Position numbers and translations under genes: made by a program | DNA from: Actinomycetes bacterium | Lineage (GTDB): Bacteria > Actinomycetota > Acidimicrobiia > Acidimicrobiales > RAAP-2 | Direction of reading: 5' to 3' | Assembly (NCBI GenBank): GCA_021791145.1 | Contig: JAJYXE010000037.1 | Location: forward strand, 1-64,000 | Length of the DNA: 64,000 bases | The notes under the pieces: model-generated | The model's input: the letters and a program-made list of their open reading frames with translations, nothing else | The model's database searches: none | Told to the model about the DNA's origin: nothing | Shown here: in pieces, positions 42,227 through 50,690 of the stretch | Layout: each line of letters starts with the position of its first letter | Position numbering within the stretch: position 1 is the first letter of the stretch

Positions 42227-43270
42227 ATGCCTATCTTCGAAGAGCCGGGAGAGGCGGTCGAGCCCAAGGTGGCCGTCCGAGGCTCAGCAGCCATCGAGCT
42301 CGAGTGGGTGCTCCACTCGGCCGTCCGCGAGGACTTCCGCGCCGACCACCCAGCCCTCCACGCCCTCTACGACGAAGAGCGGCCCGACCTTCGCGAGGAG
42401 GTGCGCGCGCTGTGGGCCGGCGAGGAGCCCGCTGAGGAGACTCGGGCACCGGGGGCCTTCACCGAGCTGGTGCTCCTCGCCCACCACGGGGGGCTCCTCT
42501 TCGAAGAGGAGCCGTCGGCGTTGCTCGCGGCGCTCGGCGGTCTCTGCTCGTCGGTGCCCACCGCCCCGTCGGACTGGCCGCTCCTGGCGGAGAGCGACGT
42601 CGACCGGCGGACCGCGCTCTTGCGCCTGGCCCGCCTCCGCCGCTCGGCACAGGTGCGCCGCCGGTTCGTCGACGTCGTCTCGCGGGTCTGGGAGGCCGCG
42701 GGGCCCAGCTGGGAGCAGCACGGCCGCGCCGCGGTGGCCGACGCGATCGCGTCGAAACAGGCGATGTTGTCCAGGGGCGCAGGATGGCGTGACCTCGTGA
42801 GGGGCTCGTGGCACTTCGGTGAGCACGCGGAGAGGGTGGTGGCCGCCCTCGCGCCCGACGTGGAGATCGTGGTCGTGCCCGCCTACTTCGCCCACCTGGG
42901 CCTGCTCTACGACGTCCCGGGACACGTCGTGCTCGGCATCCGCGCCGAGGAGCCGGCAAGCGCTGCGCGCGAGCGCAACGAGGACCTCGCCAAGAGGCTG
43001 CGCGCGCTCTCGGACCCGACGAGGCTCGCGATCGTCGACAGCCTGCGCGCTCGGGCACTCACGGTGACCGAGCTGGCCACGCGCTTCGGCCTCGCCCAGC
43101 CGACGGTGAGCAACCACGTGAAGCTGCTCCGCGACGCCGGCCTCGTCGCCGAGGTCCGCGAAGGCACGCGCAAGAAGTTGGCGGTCCGCCCCGACGCCGC
43201 CGGCGCGCTCGTCGACGACCTCGCGCGCGTGCTGGACGCGGTCTCCCCTCTTCGGCCTGCGGGTCAGTAA
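42227..43270 (+). CDS. ArsR-family winged-helix regulator with large N-terminal domain
   Basis: 347 residues. The C-terminal ~90 residues are an Ars[64 protein letters not shown]. The ~250-residue N-terminal part ([23 protein letters not shown]...) is the DUF5937-like domain found in some actinobacterial ArsR proteins, probably sensing a ligand. There is no cysteine metal site. It lies in an AT-rich promoter pocket with a palindrome and is divergent from a small gene, so local autoregulation is likely. Its stop overlaps the convergent era stop by seven bases. Confidence 0.82.
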   Translation: MPIFEEPGEAVEPKVAVRGSAAIELEWVLHSAVREDFRADHPALHALYDEERPDLREEVRALWAGEEPAEETRAPGAFTELVLLAHHGGLLFEEEPSALLAALGGLCSSVPTAPSDWPLLAESDVDRRTALLRLARLRRSAQVRRRFVDVVSRVWEAAGPSWEQHGRAAVADAIASKQAMLSRGAGWRDLVRGSWHFGEHAERVVAALAPDVEIVVVPAYFAHLGLLYDVPGHVVLGIRAEEPASAARERNEDLAKRLRALSDPTRLAIVDSLRARALTVTELATRFGLAQPTVSNHVKLLRDAGLVAEVREGTRKKLAVRPDAAGALVDDLARVLDAVSPLRPAGQ

Positions 43271-44169
43271 CCGAGCCGGTCGAGGGCGTCGGGACGCTGC
43301 TGCCAGCGCTTCTCCACCCGCACGTAGAGCTCGAGGTAGGCACCCGGCGGCAGCTGCGCTCGGACAGCCGTCCCGACCTCCTTCAGCACCGCGCCCTTGC
43401 GGCCGATGACGATGCCCTTCTGCGAGTCGCGCTCCACCACGATCTCGCAGCGGATCCGCGGCCAGTCCCACTCGGTCACCCGACAGGCGATCGAGTGGGG
43501 AAGCTCCTCCCGGGCGCGCCGCAGGAGCTGCTCGCGCACGAGCTCTGCCACCGAGAGCGCCTCGGGCGTGTCGGTCGTCATGTCGGAGGGGTAGTACGCG
43601 GGTCCTTCGGGCAGCCGGTCGACGATCGAGCCGACGAGCGCGTCGACACCCTCACCGGTGCGCGCCGACACGGGGAAATATTCCGCCGAGCCGCTCCCAC
43701 CCAGCTCGTCGACCGCGGCGGCCGCGGCGGCCAGCTGGCCGAGGAGCTGCGCGGGGCGGACGCGGTCGACCTTGTTGACGACGACGAGGAGGCGGCCGCC
43801 GGCGTCGGGAGCCCGCGGCGCCTCCCTCCCGGCGATCGCACGGGCGAGGACGATCCGGTCCCCGGGCCCGACCGGGGCGGTGGCATCGAGCACGGCGACC
43901 GCGACGTCCACGTCGTCGAGCGACGCGTCGGCCGCCTCGACGAGACGGGCGCCGAGCGCGCTGCGGGGCCGGTGGAAGCCCGGGGTGTCCACGAGCACGA
44001 GCTGGGCACCGGGACGGTGGAGCACGCCGCGCACGACGTGGCGCGTGGTGTTGGGCCGCGACGAGACGATCGAGACCTTCGCGCCGACGATCCGGTTGAC
44101 GAGCGTCGACTTGCCGACGTTCGGACGGCCGACGACCGCGGCGAACCCCGTCTTCATCGGCGAGCTCAC
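43264..44169 (-). CDS. era: GTPase Era
   Basis: A 301-residue ribosome-assembly GTPase binding 16S rRNA near its 3' end. G1 [10 protein letters not shown]2 region SRPNTTRH (canonical PQTTR is altered to PNTTR), G3 DTPGFH, G4 NKVD, G5 VSAR, and the C-terminal KH domain ([19 protein letters not shown]). The GTG at 44169 overlaps the corC stop (GTGA). Last gene of the hrcA-to-era run. Confidence 0.96.
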   Translation of the reverse strand: MSSPMKTGFAAVVGRPNVGKSTLVNRIVGAKVSIVSSRPNTTRHVVRGVLHRPGAQLVLVDTPGFHRPRSALGARLVEAADASLDDVDVAVAVLDATAPVGPGDRIVLARAIAGREAPRAPDAGGRLLVVVNKVDRVRPAQLLGQLAAAAAAVDELGGSGSAEYFPVSARTGEGVDALVGSIVDRLPEGPAYYPSDMTTDTPEALSVAELVREQLLRRAREELPHSIACRVTEWDWPRIRCEIVVERDSQKGIVIGRKGAVLKEVGTAVRAQLPPGAYLELYVRVEKRWQQRPDALDRLGY

Positions 44170-45485
44170 TCCTCGGCGTCGTCGGCGGGCCCGGCCGGGG
44201 CCGTGCGCTCGATCCGCACCCGGGAGATGCGCCGTCCCTGGACCCGCTCGGCGACGAGGCGCACCCCGTCGACGTCGACCGACTCGCCCTGTGCGGGGAC
44301 ATGGCCGCCGACGGCGAGCATGAGACCGCCGACCGTGTCCCAGCCCTCCTGGGGGAGCTCGGTCCCGAGCAGATCGTCGACGTCGTCGATCGCCATGCGC
44401 CCCGTCACCACGACGCTCCCGTCGGGCAGGGACTCCACCACCGGCTCCTCGACGTCGTACTCGTCCACGATCTCGCCGACGAGCTCCTCGATGAGGTCCT
44501 CGAGGGTGACGAGGCCGACCGTGCTCCCGTACTCGTCGACGACGATCGACATGTGGAACTTCTTCTCCTGCATCTCCCGCAGGAGCGTCGTGAGCCTCTT
44601 GGTCTCGGGGACGAAGTGCGCCGGGCGCAGATGCGCGCGCACGACCTCGTCACCGCGCCCCTCGTGTTCCGCGCGCATGAGGTCCTTGGCGTAGGCGATG
44701 CCCACCACGTCGTCGACGTCCCCTTCGTGCACCGGCACGCGGCTGCGACCTGCAGCGAGCACCTCTTCGAGCGCGTCGTGGACGGTGACACCCGCGTCCA
44801 GCGTGAGCATGTCGAGGCGCGGCACCATGACCTCGCGCACGACCGCGTCCCCGAAGTCGATGATCGAGTGGATCAGCGTCCGCTCCTGAAGCTCGATCAC
44901 ATCCTCGGCCTGGGCCACGTCGGCCATCGCCAAGAGCTCCGACTCGGTCACCCTCGGGGCGGGGGCGCCGCCCCCGCCGAACCGGCCGATGAGCAGGTTG
45001 GCGAGGCCGATCAGGACCGTCGAGATGGCACGGACCGGTGGGAAGCGGACGATCGCGGTGACGACCGGCGCGGTGAGCAGGGCGGCTCGCTCGTGATTGT
45101 GCACGGCCCAGTTCTTCGGCACGGCTTCGAACAAGACGAAGATCACGACCACCTCGAACACCGTCCCGACCACGACGCCCCACGCGCCCAGCCATGCCGA
45201 GGCGAGCACGCCGACGAGCGTCGCCGAGACGAGCTGGCAGATCAGCACGAGGAGGAGCACGGGATTGAGGAACTGCTCGGGGTGCTCGACGAGCCGCACG
45301 AGCTGGCGCGCGCCGCGGCGATGCTCGTCCAAGAGCGCCTTCGCCTTCACGCGGCTGGTCCGCACGAGGCCGGTCTCCGCGAGGGCGAGGAGGCCGGACG
45401 CGGCGAGGAGCACGACGATGACCGCGATCAGCACCCAGTCGGTCGCGCGGAACCCCGCGGCCGCGACGACGGGTGCGCCGGTCAC
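44166..45485 (-). CDS. corC: CorC/HlyC-family membrane protein (CNNM-type, DUF21-CBS-CorC)
   Basis: 439 residues: DUF21 with four membrane helices (residues ~10-170; [21 protein letters not shown]), two CBS domains ([79 protein letters not shown]) and the CorC_HlyC transporter-associated domain. Family members handle magnesium or cobalt efflux or sensing. GTG start overlaps ybeY stop (GTGA). The ybeY-corC-era order is common in actinobacteria. Confidence 0.93.
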   Translation of the reverse strand: MTGAPVVAAAGFRATDWVLIAVIVVLLAASGLLALAETGLVRTSRVKAKALLDEHRRGARQLVRLVEHPEQFLNPVLLLVLICQLVSATLVGVLASAWLGAWGVVVGTVFEVVVIFVLFEAVPKNWAVHNHERAALLTAPVVTAIVRFPPVRAISTVLIGLANLLIGRFGGGGAPAPRVTESELLAMADVAQAEDVIELQERTLIHSIIDFGDAVVREVMVPRLDMLTLDAGVTVHDALEEVLAAGRSRVPVHEGDVDDVVGIAYAKDLMRAEHEGRGDEVVRAHLRPAHFVPETKRLTTLLREMQEKKFHMSIVVDEYGSTVGLVTLEDLIEELVGEIVDEYDVEEPVVESLPDGSVVVTGRMAIDDVDDLLGTELPQEGWDTVGGLMLAVGGHVPAQGESVDVDGVRLVAERVQGRRISRVRIERTAPAGPADDAEE

Positions 45486-46006
45486 GGCGAGCCGCCGGCG
45501 CCGTGCTGACCGCTTCTGTGGTGGCGAGCCAGGAGCTCGCGCTCGAGGCGCTCCATCTCCTCTGCCTCGAGGTCTGTCTCGTGGTCCATCCCGAGGAGGT
45601 GCAGGACGCCGTGGACCACGAGCAGGGCCAGCTCGTCTTCGACCGTCGCGCCGTGCTCGTCGGCATTCCGAGCAGCGACCGCGGGGCAGATCACCACGTC
45701 GCCGAGGAGGGTCAGCGGCTCCTCGCCGACGTCCACGCCCGGGCCGGTCCCGCCCGAGTCCGGGGAGCGGCCACCGGGGAGGGGTTCGTCCTCGATAGGG
45801 AACGCAAGGACGTCGGTCGGGCCCTCTCGCCCGAGGAATTGCTCGTTGAGCGCGGCGATCGACGGCTCGTCGACGAAGAGGAGCGACACCTCGACCTCGC
45901 CGCGCACCCGGCGGTCCTCGAGCACCGCGCGAGCGAGCGCCGCCCACCGGTCGAGGTCGACCGCATGCTCCGCCTGCTCGTCGGCGGCGTAGACGTCAGC
46001 GGCCAT
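45482..46006 (-). CDS. ybeY: Endoribonuclease YbeY
   Basis: A 174-residue metal-dependent RNase in 16S rRNA maturation and ribosome quality control. The zinc motif is HGVLHLLGMDHETD; the FLGREGPTDVLAFPIEDE segment is also standard. An insertion (LPGGRSPDSGGTGPGVDVGEEP) lengthens the loop after LAFP. The ATG at 46006 overlaps the phoH stop by 11 bases. Confidence 0.95.
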   Translation of the reverse strand: MAADVYAADEQAEHAVDLDRWAALARAVLEDRRVRGEVEVSLLFVDEPSIAALNEQFLGREGPTDVLAFPIEDEPLPGGRSPDSGGTGPGVDVGEEPLTLLGDVVICPAVAARNADEHGATVEDELALLVVHGVLHLLGMDHETDLEAEEMERLERELLARHHRSGQHGAGGSP

Positions 46007-47060
46007 TGGCGGCGCGCTCAGCCTCCTCGTACGCGTGGATGATGTCCCCCACGATCTGGTGCCGCACGACGTCACGACGCGTCAGCTGCACGAAGGAGAC
46101 CCCGGGCACCGCGCCGAGCACCTCCTCGAGGCCCACGAGGCCCGATCGGCCGCCGGGGACGTCGATCTGCGTGACGTCGCCGGTCACCACGCACTTGGAG
46201 CCGAAGCCGATGCGGGTGAGGAACATCTTCATCTGCTCGGGCGTCGTGTTCTGCGCCTCGTCGAGGATCATGAACGAGCTGTTCAACGTCCGTCCCCGCA
46301 TGAACGCGAGCGGTGCGACCTCGATCGTCCCGCGGTCCAAGAGCCGCTGGGCGCCGTCGGGCTCGAGGAGGTCGTAAAGGGCGTCGTAGAGGGGGCGCAG
46401 GTAGGGGTCGACCTTGGCCATCAGGTCGCCCGGCAGGAACCCGAGCCGCTCCCCCGCCTCGACCGCCGGGCGCGTGAGGATGATGCGGTTGACGGCCCGG
46501 GTCTGGAGCGCCTGCACGGCGAGCGCGACCGCGAGGTAGGACTTGCCGGTCCCCGCCGGGCCGATGCCGAAGGTGACGGTGCTCGCGCCGATCGCGTCGG
46601 TGTAGCGCTTCTGGCCGGCGGTGTAGGGGCGGATCGAGCGTCCTCGCGCGCCGCGCACGACCTCGGCGTTGAGCACCTCGGAGGGGCGGACGTCGTCGCG
46701 CACCATGTCGATGGTCCGGCGAACTTTCGCCGCGTCCAGCGCCTGCCCGGACTCGAGCACGAGGACCAGCTCTTCGAACAGACGCGACAGCTTCTCGGCG
46801 TCGGGCCCGTCGACCGCGATCCGGTTGCCCTGCACGGCGATCCGATCTTCGGTAAAGGCGCGCTCGACGAGCCGCAGCAGCTCGTCGTGCGGTCCGAGGA
46901 GGCTCGCCATGAGGTGCGTGTTGGGCACCAAGGTCTCCCGGCGCGAGGTCGTGGGGACCCCCCTCTGGGGCTCGCCTGGCCCGCCTGCCGTGCCGGCCTC
47001 GCCGTGCCCGCCAGCCGTGCCGGGCGCCTGCAACCCCGGCGCGCGGTCGGCTGCCGTCAC
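45996..47060 (-). CDS. phoH: PhoH-like ATPase (PhoL)
   Basis: 354 residues. Walker A FGIGPAGTGKSYLAVALAV, the LTRPAVEAGERLGFLPGDLMAKVDPYLRPLYDAL motif, Walker B SSFMILDEAQNTTPEQMKMFLTRIGFGSKCVVTGD and the final VRHQIVGDIIHAYE are PhoH signatures. It is cytoplasmic and linked with YbeY to RNA metabolism. The GTG at 47060 is chosen because it overlaps the HIT stop (GTGA), like other joints of this operon; a GTG at 47072 is also open. The first ~45 residues (GTAGGHGEAGTAGG) are non-conserved. Confidence 0.93.
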   Translation of the reverse strand: MTAADRAPGLQAPGTAGGHGEAGTAGGPGEPQRGVPTTSRRETLVPNTHLMASLLGPHDELLRLVERAFTEDRIAVQGNRIAVDGPDAEKLSRLFEELVLVLESGQALDAAKVRRTIDMVRDDVRPSEVLNAEVVRGARGRSIRPYTAGQKRYTDAIGASTVTFGIGPAGTGKSYLAVALAVQALQTRAVNRIILTRPAVEAGERLGFLPGDLMAKVDPYLRPLYDALYDLLEPDGAQRLLDRGTIEVAPLAFMRGRTLNSSFMILDEAQNTTPEQMKMFLTRIGFGSKCVVTGDVTQIDVPGGRSGLVGLEEVLGAVPGVSFVQLTRRDVVRHQIVGDIIHAYEEAERAANGR

Positions 47061-47413
47061 CCGGGGGGCCACGTCATCGGCCTGCCGCCGAGCACGTGGA
47101 GGTGGAGGTGGGGCACGGAGTTCAAAGAGTCCTTCCCGACGTTGAGCACCAGGCGGTACCCGCGCTCGGGGGCGCCGATCCCTTCGGCCTCGGCGACCGC
47201 GCGGGCGGTCGTGAACATCTCCGCGACGTCCGGGGCGTCCTCCGGCGAGACGACGCCGGCGTGGTCGATGTGGCGCCGGGGCACGACGAGCACGTGGACT
47301 GGCGCCTGGGGGTGGATGTCACGGAACGCGACGGTGCGTGCGGTGGTGCAGACCACCTCGGCGGGCACCTCGCCGGCCACGATCCCGCAGAAGAGGCAGC
47401 CGGCCGGCGTCAG
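47057..47413 (-). CDS. HIT-family nucleotide hydrolase with a probable CTG start codon
   Basis: 118 residues: zinc-type N-terminus TPAGCLFCGIVAGEVPAEVV, TVAFRDIHPQAPVHVLVVPRRHI, and the histidine triad HLHLHVLGGR. It hydrolyses nucleoside phosphoramidates or dinucleotides (HinT type). The only ATG/GTG/TTG in frame is a GTG at 47380, which would delete the CxxC that all close relatives have. The codon before the conserved part is CTG (47411-47413), overlapping the preceding gene stop as CTGA, like the GTGA/ATGA joints elsewhere in this run. I therefore start at CTG, by inference. Confidence 0.82.
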   Translation of the reverse strand: MTPAGCLFCGIVAGEVPAEVVCTTARTVAFRDIHPQAPVHVLVVPRRHIDHAGVVSPEDAPDVAEMFTTARAVAEAEGIGAPERGYRLVLNVGKDSLNSVPHLHLHVLGGRPMTWPPG

Positions 47414-47646
47414 GGTTCCCGTCCGTCGGTCGATCGGCGGGGCGGCAGGAGGTGCTCCAGATCGCCGGGGGCGATCCTGCAGGACTCGATGAACCGGTCG
47501 ACGTCCTCCTCCTTCAGGCGGATCACCCGGCCGAACTTATAGGCCGCGAGGTCGCCGCCGTCAATGAACCGGTACAGGCTCCGCAGCGTCACGCCGAGGC
47601 GCGCCGACGCATCCTTGGTGCTGAGCCAGCGCACCTGCTCCGCCAT
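47410..47646 (-). CDS. Small excisionase/MerR-like helix-turn-helix protein
   Basis: 78 residues. RWLSTKDASARLGVTLRSLYRFIDGGDLAAYKFGRVIRLKEEDVDRFIESCRI is a helix_turn_helix_17 (excisionase/BldC-like) winged helix; the rest is a short charged tail. In actinobacteria such small proteins near hrcA-dnaJ are common and probably regulate development or are nucleoid-linked (family knowledge, weak). The ATG at 47646 has GGGAG ten bases before; an ATG at 47655 is too close to it. The stop shares bases with the CTG start of the HIT gene. Confidence 0.82.
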   Translation of the reverse strand: MAEQVRWLSTKDASARLGVTLRSLYRFIDGGDLAAYKFGRVIRLKEEDVDRFIESCRIAPGDLEHLLPPRRSTDGREP

Positions 47647-47683
47647 CACGTTCATACTCCCACTGCGATGTGCCGTCGGAGAC

Positions 47684-48391
47684 TCATTCTCCGTGGCCTG
47701 ACACCGTACCGGCGCGCCGGGCGCCGAGGAGCACCCCGGCAGCGATCGCGGCGGTCTCGGTGCGAAGCACGTACGCCGCGAGCCCGACCGTCGGCCAGCC
47801 CGACGAGAGCTCGTCGGCGCTCCACCCGCCTTCGGGCCCGACGGCGATGCCGGTGACCTCCGCGGCGAGCGCAGGGCCGCCGGGCTCGGCGAGGGCCGTG
47901 CCTGCGGGTTCGAGGTCGTCGAGGCCGACGACGCCGACGACCTCTGGGAGCCACACCCGCCGGGACTGGGCTGACGCCTCGGCCGCCACCCGGCGAAGGC
48001 GGCCGAGGAGGGCGCCGGCACGGTCCGCGTCCCAACGGACGACCGAGCGGGCCGACGAGAGGATGACGATCCGGTCGATGCCGAGCTCGGTGAGCTTCTG
48101 GACCACCCACTCGGGGCGAGCAGCCTTCACAGGGGTGAAGGCGACGGTAAGGGCCGGGACCGGCGCGGCTTCGAGCTCCGTCGTCCCGTCCAGCTCGAGG
48201 GTGCCCTGCCGGCGATAGCGGCACCGCGTCCATCGGCCGCGTCCGTCGGTCGCCACGACCGTCTCGCCGTCGGCCAACCGCAGGACTCGCTCCAGGTGGT
48301 GGGCGGACTCGCTCGCGAGGACCGGGGCGCCTGGGTCGCCGACGAGCACCTGCGCGGCGGCGCGGCGGCGCGCGACGAGCCCCGGTGGCAT
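47684..48391 (-). CDS. rsmE: 16S rRNA (uracil-1498-N3)-methyltransferase
   Basis: A 235-residue SPOUT methyltransferase. N-terminal PUA-like part (VLVGDPGAPVLASESAHHLERVLRLADGETVVATDGRGRW), then VQKLTELGIDRIVILSSARSV, the AEASAQSRR segment, and the knot GIAVGPEGGWSADEL...GLAAYVLRTETAAIAAGVLL. It methylates U1498 of 16S rRNA. The ATG at 48391 is 13 bases from the dnaJ stop. Confidence 0.95.
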   Translation of the reverse strand: MPPGLVARRRAAAQVLVGDPGAPVLASESAHHLERVLRLADGETVVATDGRGRWTRCRYRRQGTLELDGTTELEAAPVPALTVAFTPVKAARPEWVVQKLTELGIDRIVILSSARSVVRWDADRAGALLGRLRRVAAEASAQSRRVWLPEVVGVVGLDDLEPAGTALAEPGGPALAAEVTGIAVGPEGGWSADELSSGWPTVGLAAYVLRTETAAIAAGVLLGARRAGTVSGHGE

Positions 48392-48404
48392 GCCTGCCCG
48401 GGGA

Positions 48405-49538
48405 TCAGCCGAGCGCGGAGCGGATCCGGGAGAGGACGCCGTCGTGTCCGTGGACCTCCTCGCCGCGCTCAGCGGCGAGCTCGGCCAAGAGCTCACGCTG
48501 GCGGGGCGAGAGCTCGGTCGGCGTGTCGACCGCGAGGTGGACGTAGAGGTCGCCCCGGCCGCGTCCTCGGAGGTGGGGCACGCCGAGCCCTCGGATCCGC
48601 ACCACCGTCCCGGTCTGGGTGCCCTGCGCGACCGCGATCTGGCGAGGCTCCTCGAGCGTCTCCACCTCGACCGACGTGCCGAGCGCCGCTTGTGCCATGC
48701 CGATGTGCAGGGTCGTGTGCAGGTCGTCGCCTGCGCGCTCGAAACGCTCGTCGGGCTCCACCACGAGGTGGACGAAGAGCGACCCGTTGGGCCCGCCGCG
48801 CGGCCCTGCCGGGCCCCGGCCCGCGAGGCGGAGCGTCGACCCGTCGTCCACGCCGGCGGGCACTTCGACCATGAAGTCCCTGTCCTCCATCCGCCGTCCG
48901 TCGCCGCGACAGGCCCTGCAGGGGTCGGCGATCACCTCGCCGGTCCCCTGGCACCTCGAGCAGCCGATCGTGGTCATCACCTGGCCCAGCAGGGAGTTGC
49001 GGAGGCGGCGGATCTCGCCCGTCCCCTGGCAGTCGGTGCACGCGACGGGCTGGGTCCCCGGCGCCGCCCCGCTGCCGCCGCACTCGCTGCAGGTGACCGG
49101 CAGCCGCACCGAGAGCTGCTTGTGCGCCCCGAAGACCGCCTCGGCGAATTCGAGGTGCAAGGTGACCTCGGCGTCGCTGCCCTGCTGGGGGCCACGCTGC
49201 CTCCCGCGGGGTGCGCCGGTCATCGTCCCGAAGAACATCTCGAAGAGGTCCGAGAGCCCGCCGTCGAACCCGAAGCCGGCGCCGCCTGCGGCGCCTGCGC
49301 CGCCGAAGCTCGCGGGGCCGAGCCGGTCGTAGCGGGCGCGGCGCTCGGGGTCGCGCAGCACCTCGTAGGCGAAGGAGATCTCCTTGAACTTGGCCTCGAG
49401 CTCCGGGTCGCCTCCGTTCGCGTCCGGGTGGTACTCGCGCGCCCGGCGCCGGTAGGCGCGCTTGATCTCCTCTTCGGTCGCGTCCGGCCGGACCCCGAGA
49501 AGCTCGTAGAGGTCGCCCATCGTCTCAGCGCCTGCCAC
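48405..49538 (-). CDS. dnaJ: Type I Hsp40 chaperone DnaJ
   Basis: 377 residues: J domain (LYELLGVRPDATEEEIKRAYRRRAREYHPDANG, with HPD), a Gly/Phe-rich region, a zinc domain with four CxxCxG motifs (CSECGGSG, CTDCQGTG, CSRCQGTG, CRACRGDG) and the substrate-binding C-terminal domains. It works with DnaK. The GTG at 49538 is chosen because AAGGAGG lies exactly seven bases upstream (49546-49552); ATG at 49520 is the alternative. It overlaps hrcA by 14 bases, giving the hrcA-dnaJ2 arrangement of actinobacteria. HrcA should repress it through the CIRCE at 50639. Confidence 0.96.
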   Translation of the reverse strand: MAGAETMGDLYELLGVRPDATEEEIKRAYRRRAREYHPDANGGDPELEAKFKEISFAYEVLRDPERRARYDRLGPASFGGAGAAGGAGFGFDGGLSDLFEMFFGTMTGAPRGRQRGPQQGSDAEVTLHLEFAEAVFGAHKQLSVRLPVTCSECGGSGAAPGTQPVACTDCQGTGEIRRLRNSLLGQVMTTIGCSRCQGTGEVIADPCRACRGDGRRMEDRDFMVEVPAGVDDGSTLRLAGRGPAGPRGGPNGSLFVHLVVEPDERFERAGDDLHTTLHIGMAQAALGTSVEVETLEEPRQIAVAQGTQTGTVVRIRGLGVPHLRGRGRGDLYVHLAVDTPTELSPRQRELLAELAAERGEEVHGHDGVLSRIRSALG

Positions 49539-50610
49539 GTGCACGCCTCCTTGGAGCGGCCCTCCCGGCCGGCCGGCGCGCCGACCCGGGATCGAACGAT
49601 TCGCCGAGCCGCCGGCCGAGGTGCTCCGAGACGACCCGGGCTGCGGCGAGCGCCTGCGGATAATTCATGCGGGTCGGCCCGAGCAGCCCCACGGCACCCG
49701 CCGCATGCCCGTCGACGTTGACCGGCGTCACTACCACGGCGCACGAGGAGAGCGGCTCGTAGCCGTGCTCCGCCCCGATCGCCACGGACAGGCCCCGCTC
49801 GATCACGTCGCGAAGGAGGGAGACCACGACGAGCTGCTTCTCGAGCGTGGCGAGCACTGCGCGGACGGTGTCGACCGCGTCGAAGGCCGCAGCAAGCTTG
49901 GAGGGGCCTCCGACGAACACGCGGTCGTGGGCCTCCGAGGCGAGGTCCGCGAGCACCGGCTGCGCGAGCGACACCACCTTGTCGACCGCAGGGTCGCCGC
50001 TCGGCTCCGGCGCGATGACCGCACCGAGCGAACGCGACTTCGCGGCCGCCTGCAACCGGGCCGACGCCGTTGCCAGCACCTCGTCGGAGACCTCTTCGGC
50101 GAAGTCGATCGAGCGCTTCTCGACCGTGCCGTCGGCGAGGACCGCCACGAGCAGGGCCAACCTCGGCCCGAGCCCCACGAGCTGCACGGAGCGCACCGCG
50201 GCGGCTTCGTGGCTCGGCGGGAGCACCACCGACGCGTAGGAGGTGAGCTCGCAGAGCAGCCCAGAGGTCCGCTCGAGCATCTCCTCCATCTCCCCGTGGA
50301 CCTGGTCGAAGAACCGGCTCACCTTGTGGCGCTGCGACGGGCTGAGCACGCCGGGCTCGGTCAGCTGGTCGACGAAGAACCGGTAGCCCTTGTCGGTCGG
50401 GATCCGCCCGGCGCTCGTGTGCGGCTGCGCGAGGTACCCCTCGCGCTCCAGCGCCACCATCTCGGAGCGGATCGTCGCCGACGAGACGTTGATGCCGGCG
50501 GCCTGGGCCACGTGGTGGGACCCGACCGGCTGGGCCGTGCCGATGTACTCGGTCACGACGGCCTCGAGGATCGCGGCCTTGCGGGGGTCGAGGTCCTGGG
50601 TGTCGGGCAT
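49525..50610 (-). CDS. hrcA: Heat-inducible transcription repressor HrcA
   Basis: A 361-residue repressor of chaperone genes. N-terminal winged helix DPRKAAILEAVVTEYIGTAQPVGSHHVAQAAGINVSSATIRSEMVALEREGYLAQPHTSAGRIPTDKGYR, followed by the GAF-like dimer domain (GTVEKRSIDFAEEV...) and the MNYPQALAAARVVSEHLGRRL end. It binds CIRCE and is released on heat stress with GroE help. The ATG at 50610 is 29 bases after the CIRCE half-site, so it represses itself and probably dnaJ and the run downstream. Its tail is Arg-rich. Confidence 0.96.
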   Translation of the reverse strand: MPDTQDLDPRKAAILEAVVTEYIGTAQPVGSHHVAQAAGINVSSATIRSEMVALEREGYLAQPHTSAGRIPTDKGYRFFVDQLTEPGVLSPSQRHKVSRFFDQVHGEMEEMLERTSGLLCELTSYASVVLPPSHEAAAVRSVQLVGLGPRLALLVAVLADGTVEKRSIDFAEEVSDEVLATASARLQAAAKSRSLGAVIAPEPSGDPAVDKVVSLAQPVLADLASEAHDRVFVGGPSKLAAAFDAVDTVRAVLATLEKQLVVVSLLRDVIERGLSVAIGAEHGYEPLSSCAVVVTPVNVDGHAAGAVGLLGPTRMNYPQALAAARVVSEHLGRRLGESFDPGSARRPAGRAAPRRRARGRR

Positions 50611-50638
50611 GGGTGCGTCTCCGTCGGCAACGTCGTCC

Positions 50639-50665
50639 TTGGCACTCGATTCTACCGAGTGCCAG
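50639..50665. promoter_or_regulatory. CIRCE operator upstream of hrcA
   Basis: TTGGCACTC-N9-GAGTGCCAG (one base off perfect symmetry), 9-base spacer GATTCTACC, between the lepA stop and the hrcA start. It matches the site at 32900-32926 in both arms except the last base. Confidence 0.9.
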
Positions 50666-50690
50666 GCTCGCGCGGGCGGTCGTGCGCCGG

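Noticed and set aside
47057..47380. HIT protein starting at GTG 47380
   Set aside because: It would remove the CLFC knuckle that is plainly encoded just upstream in frame.
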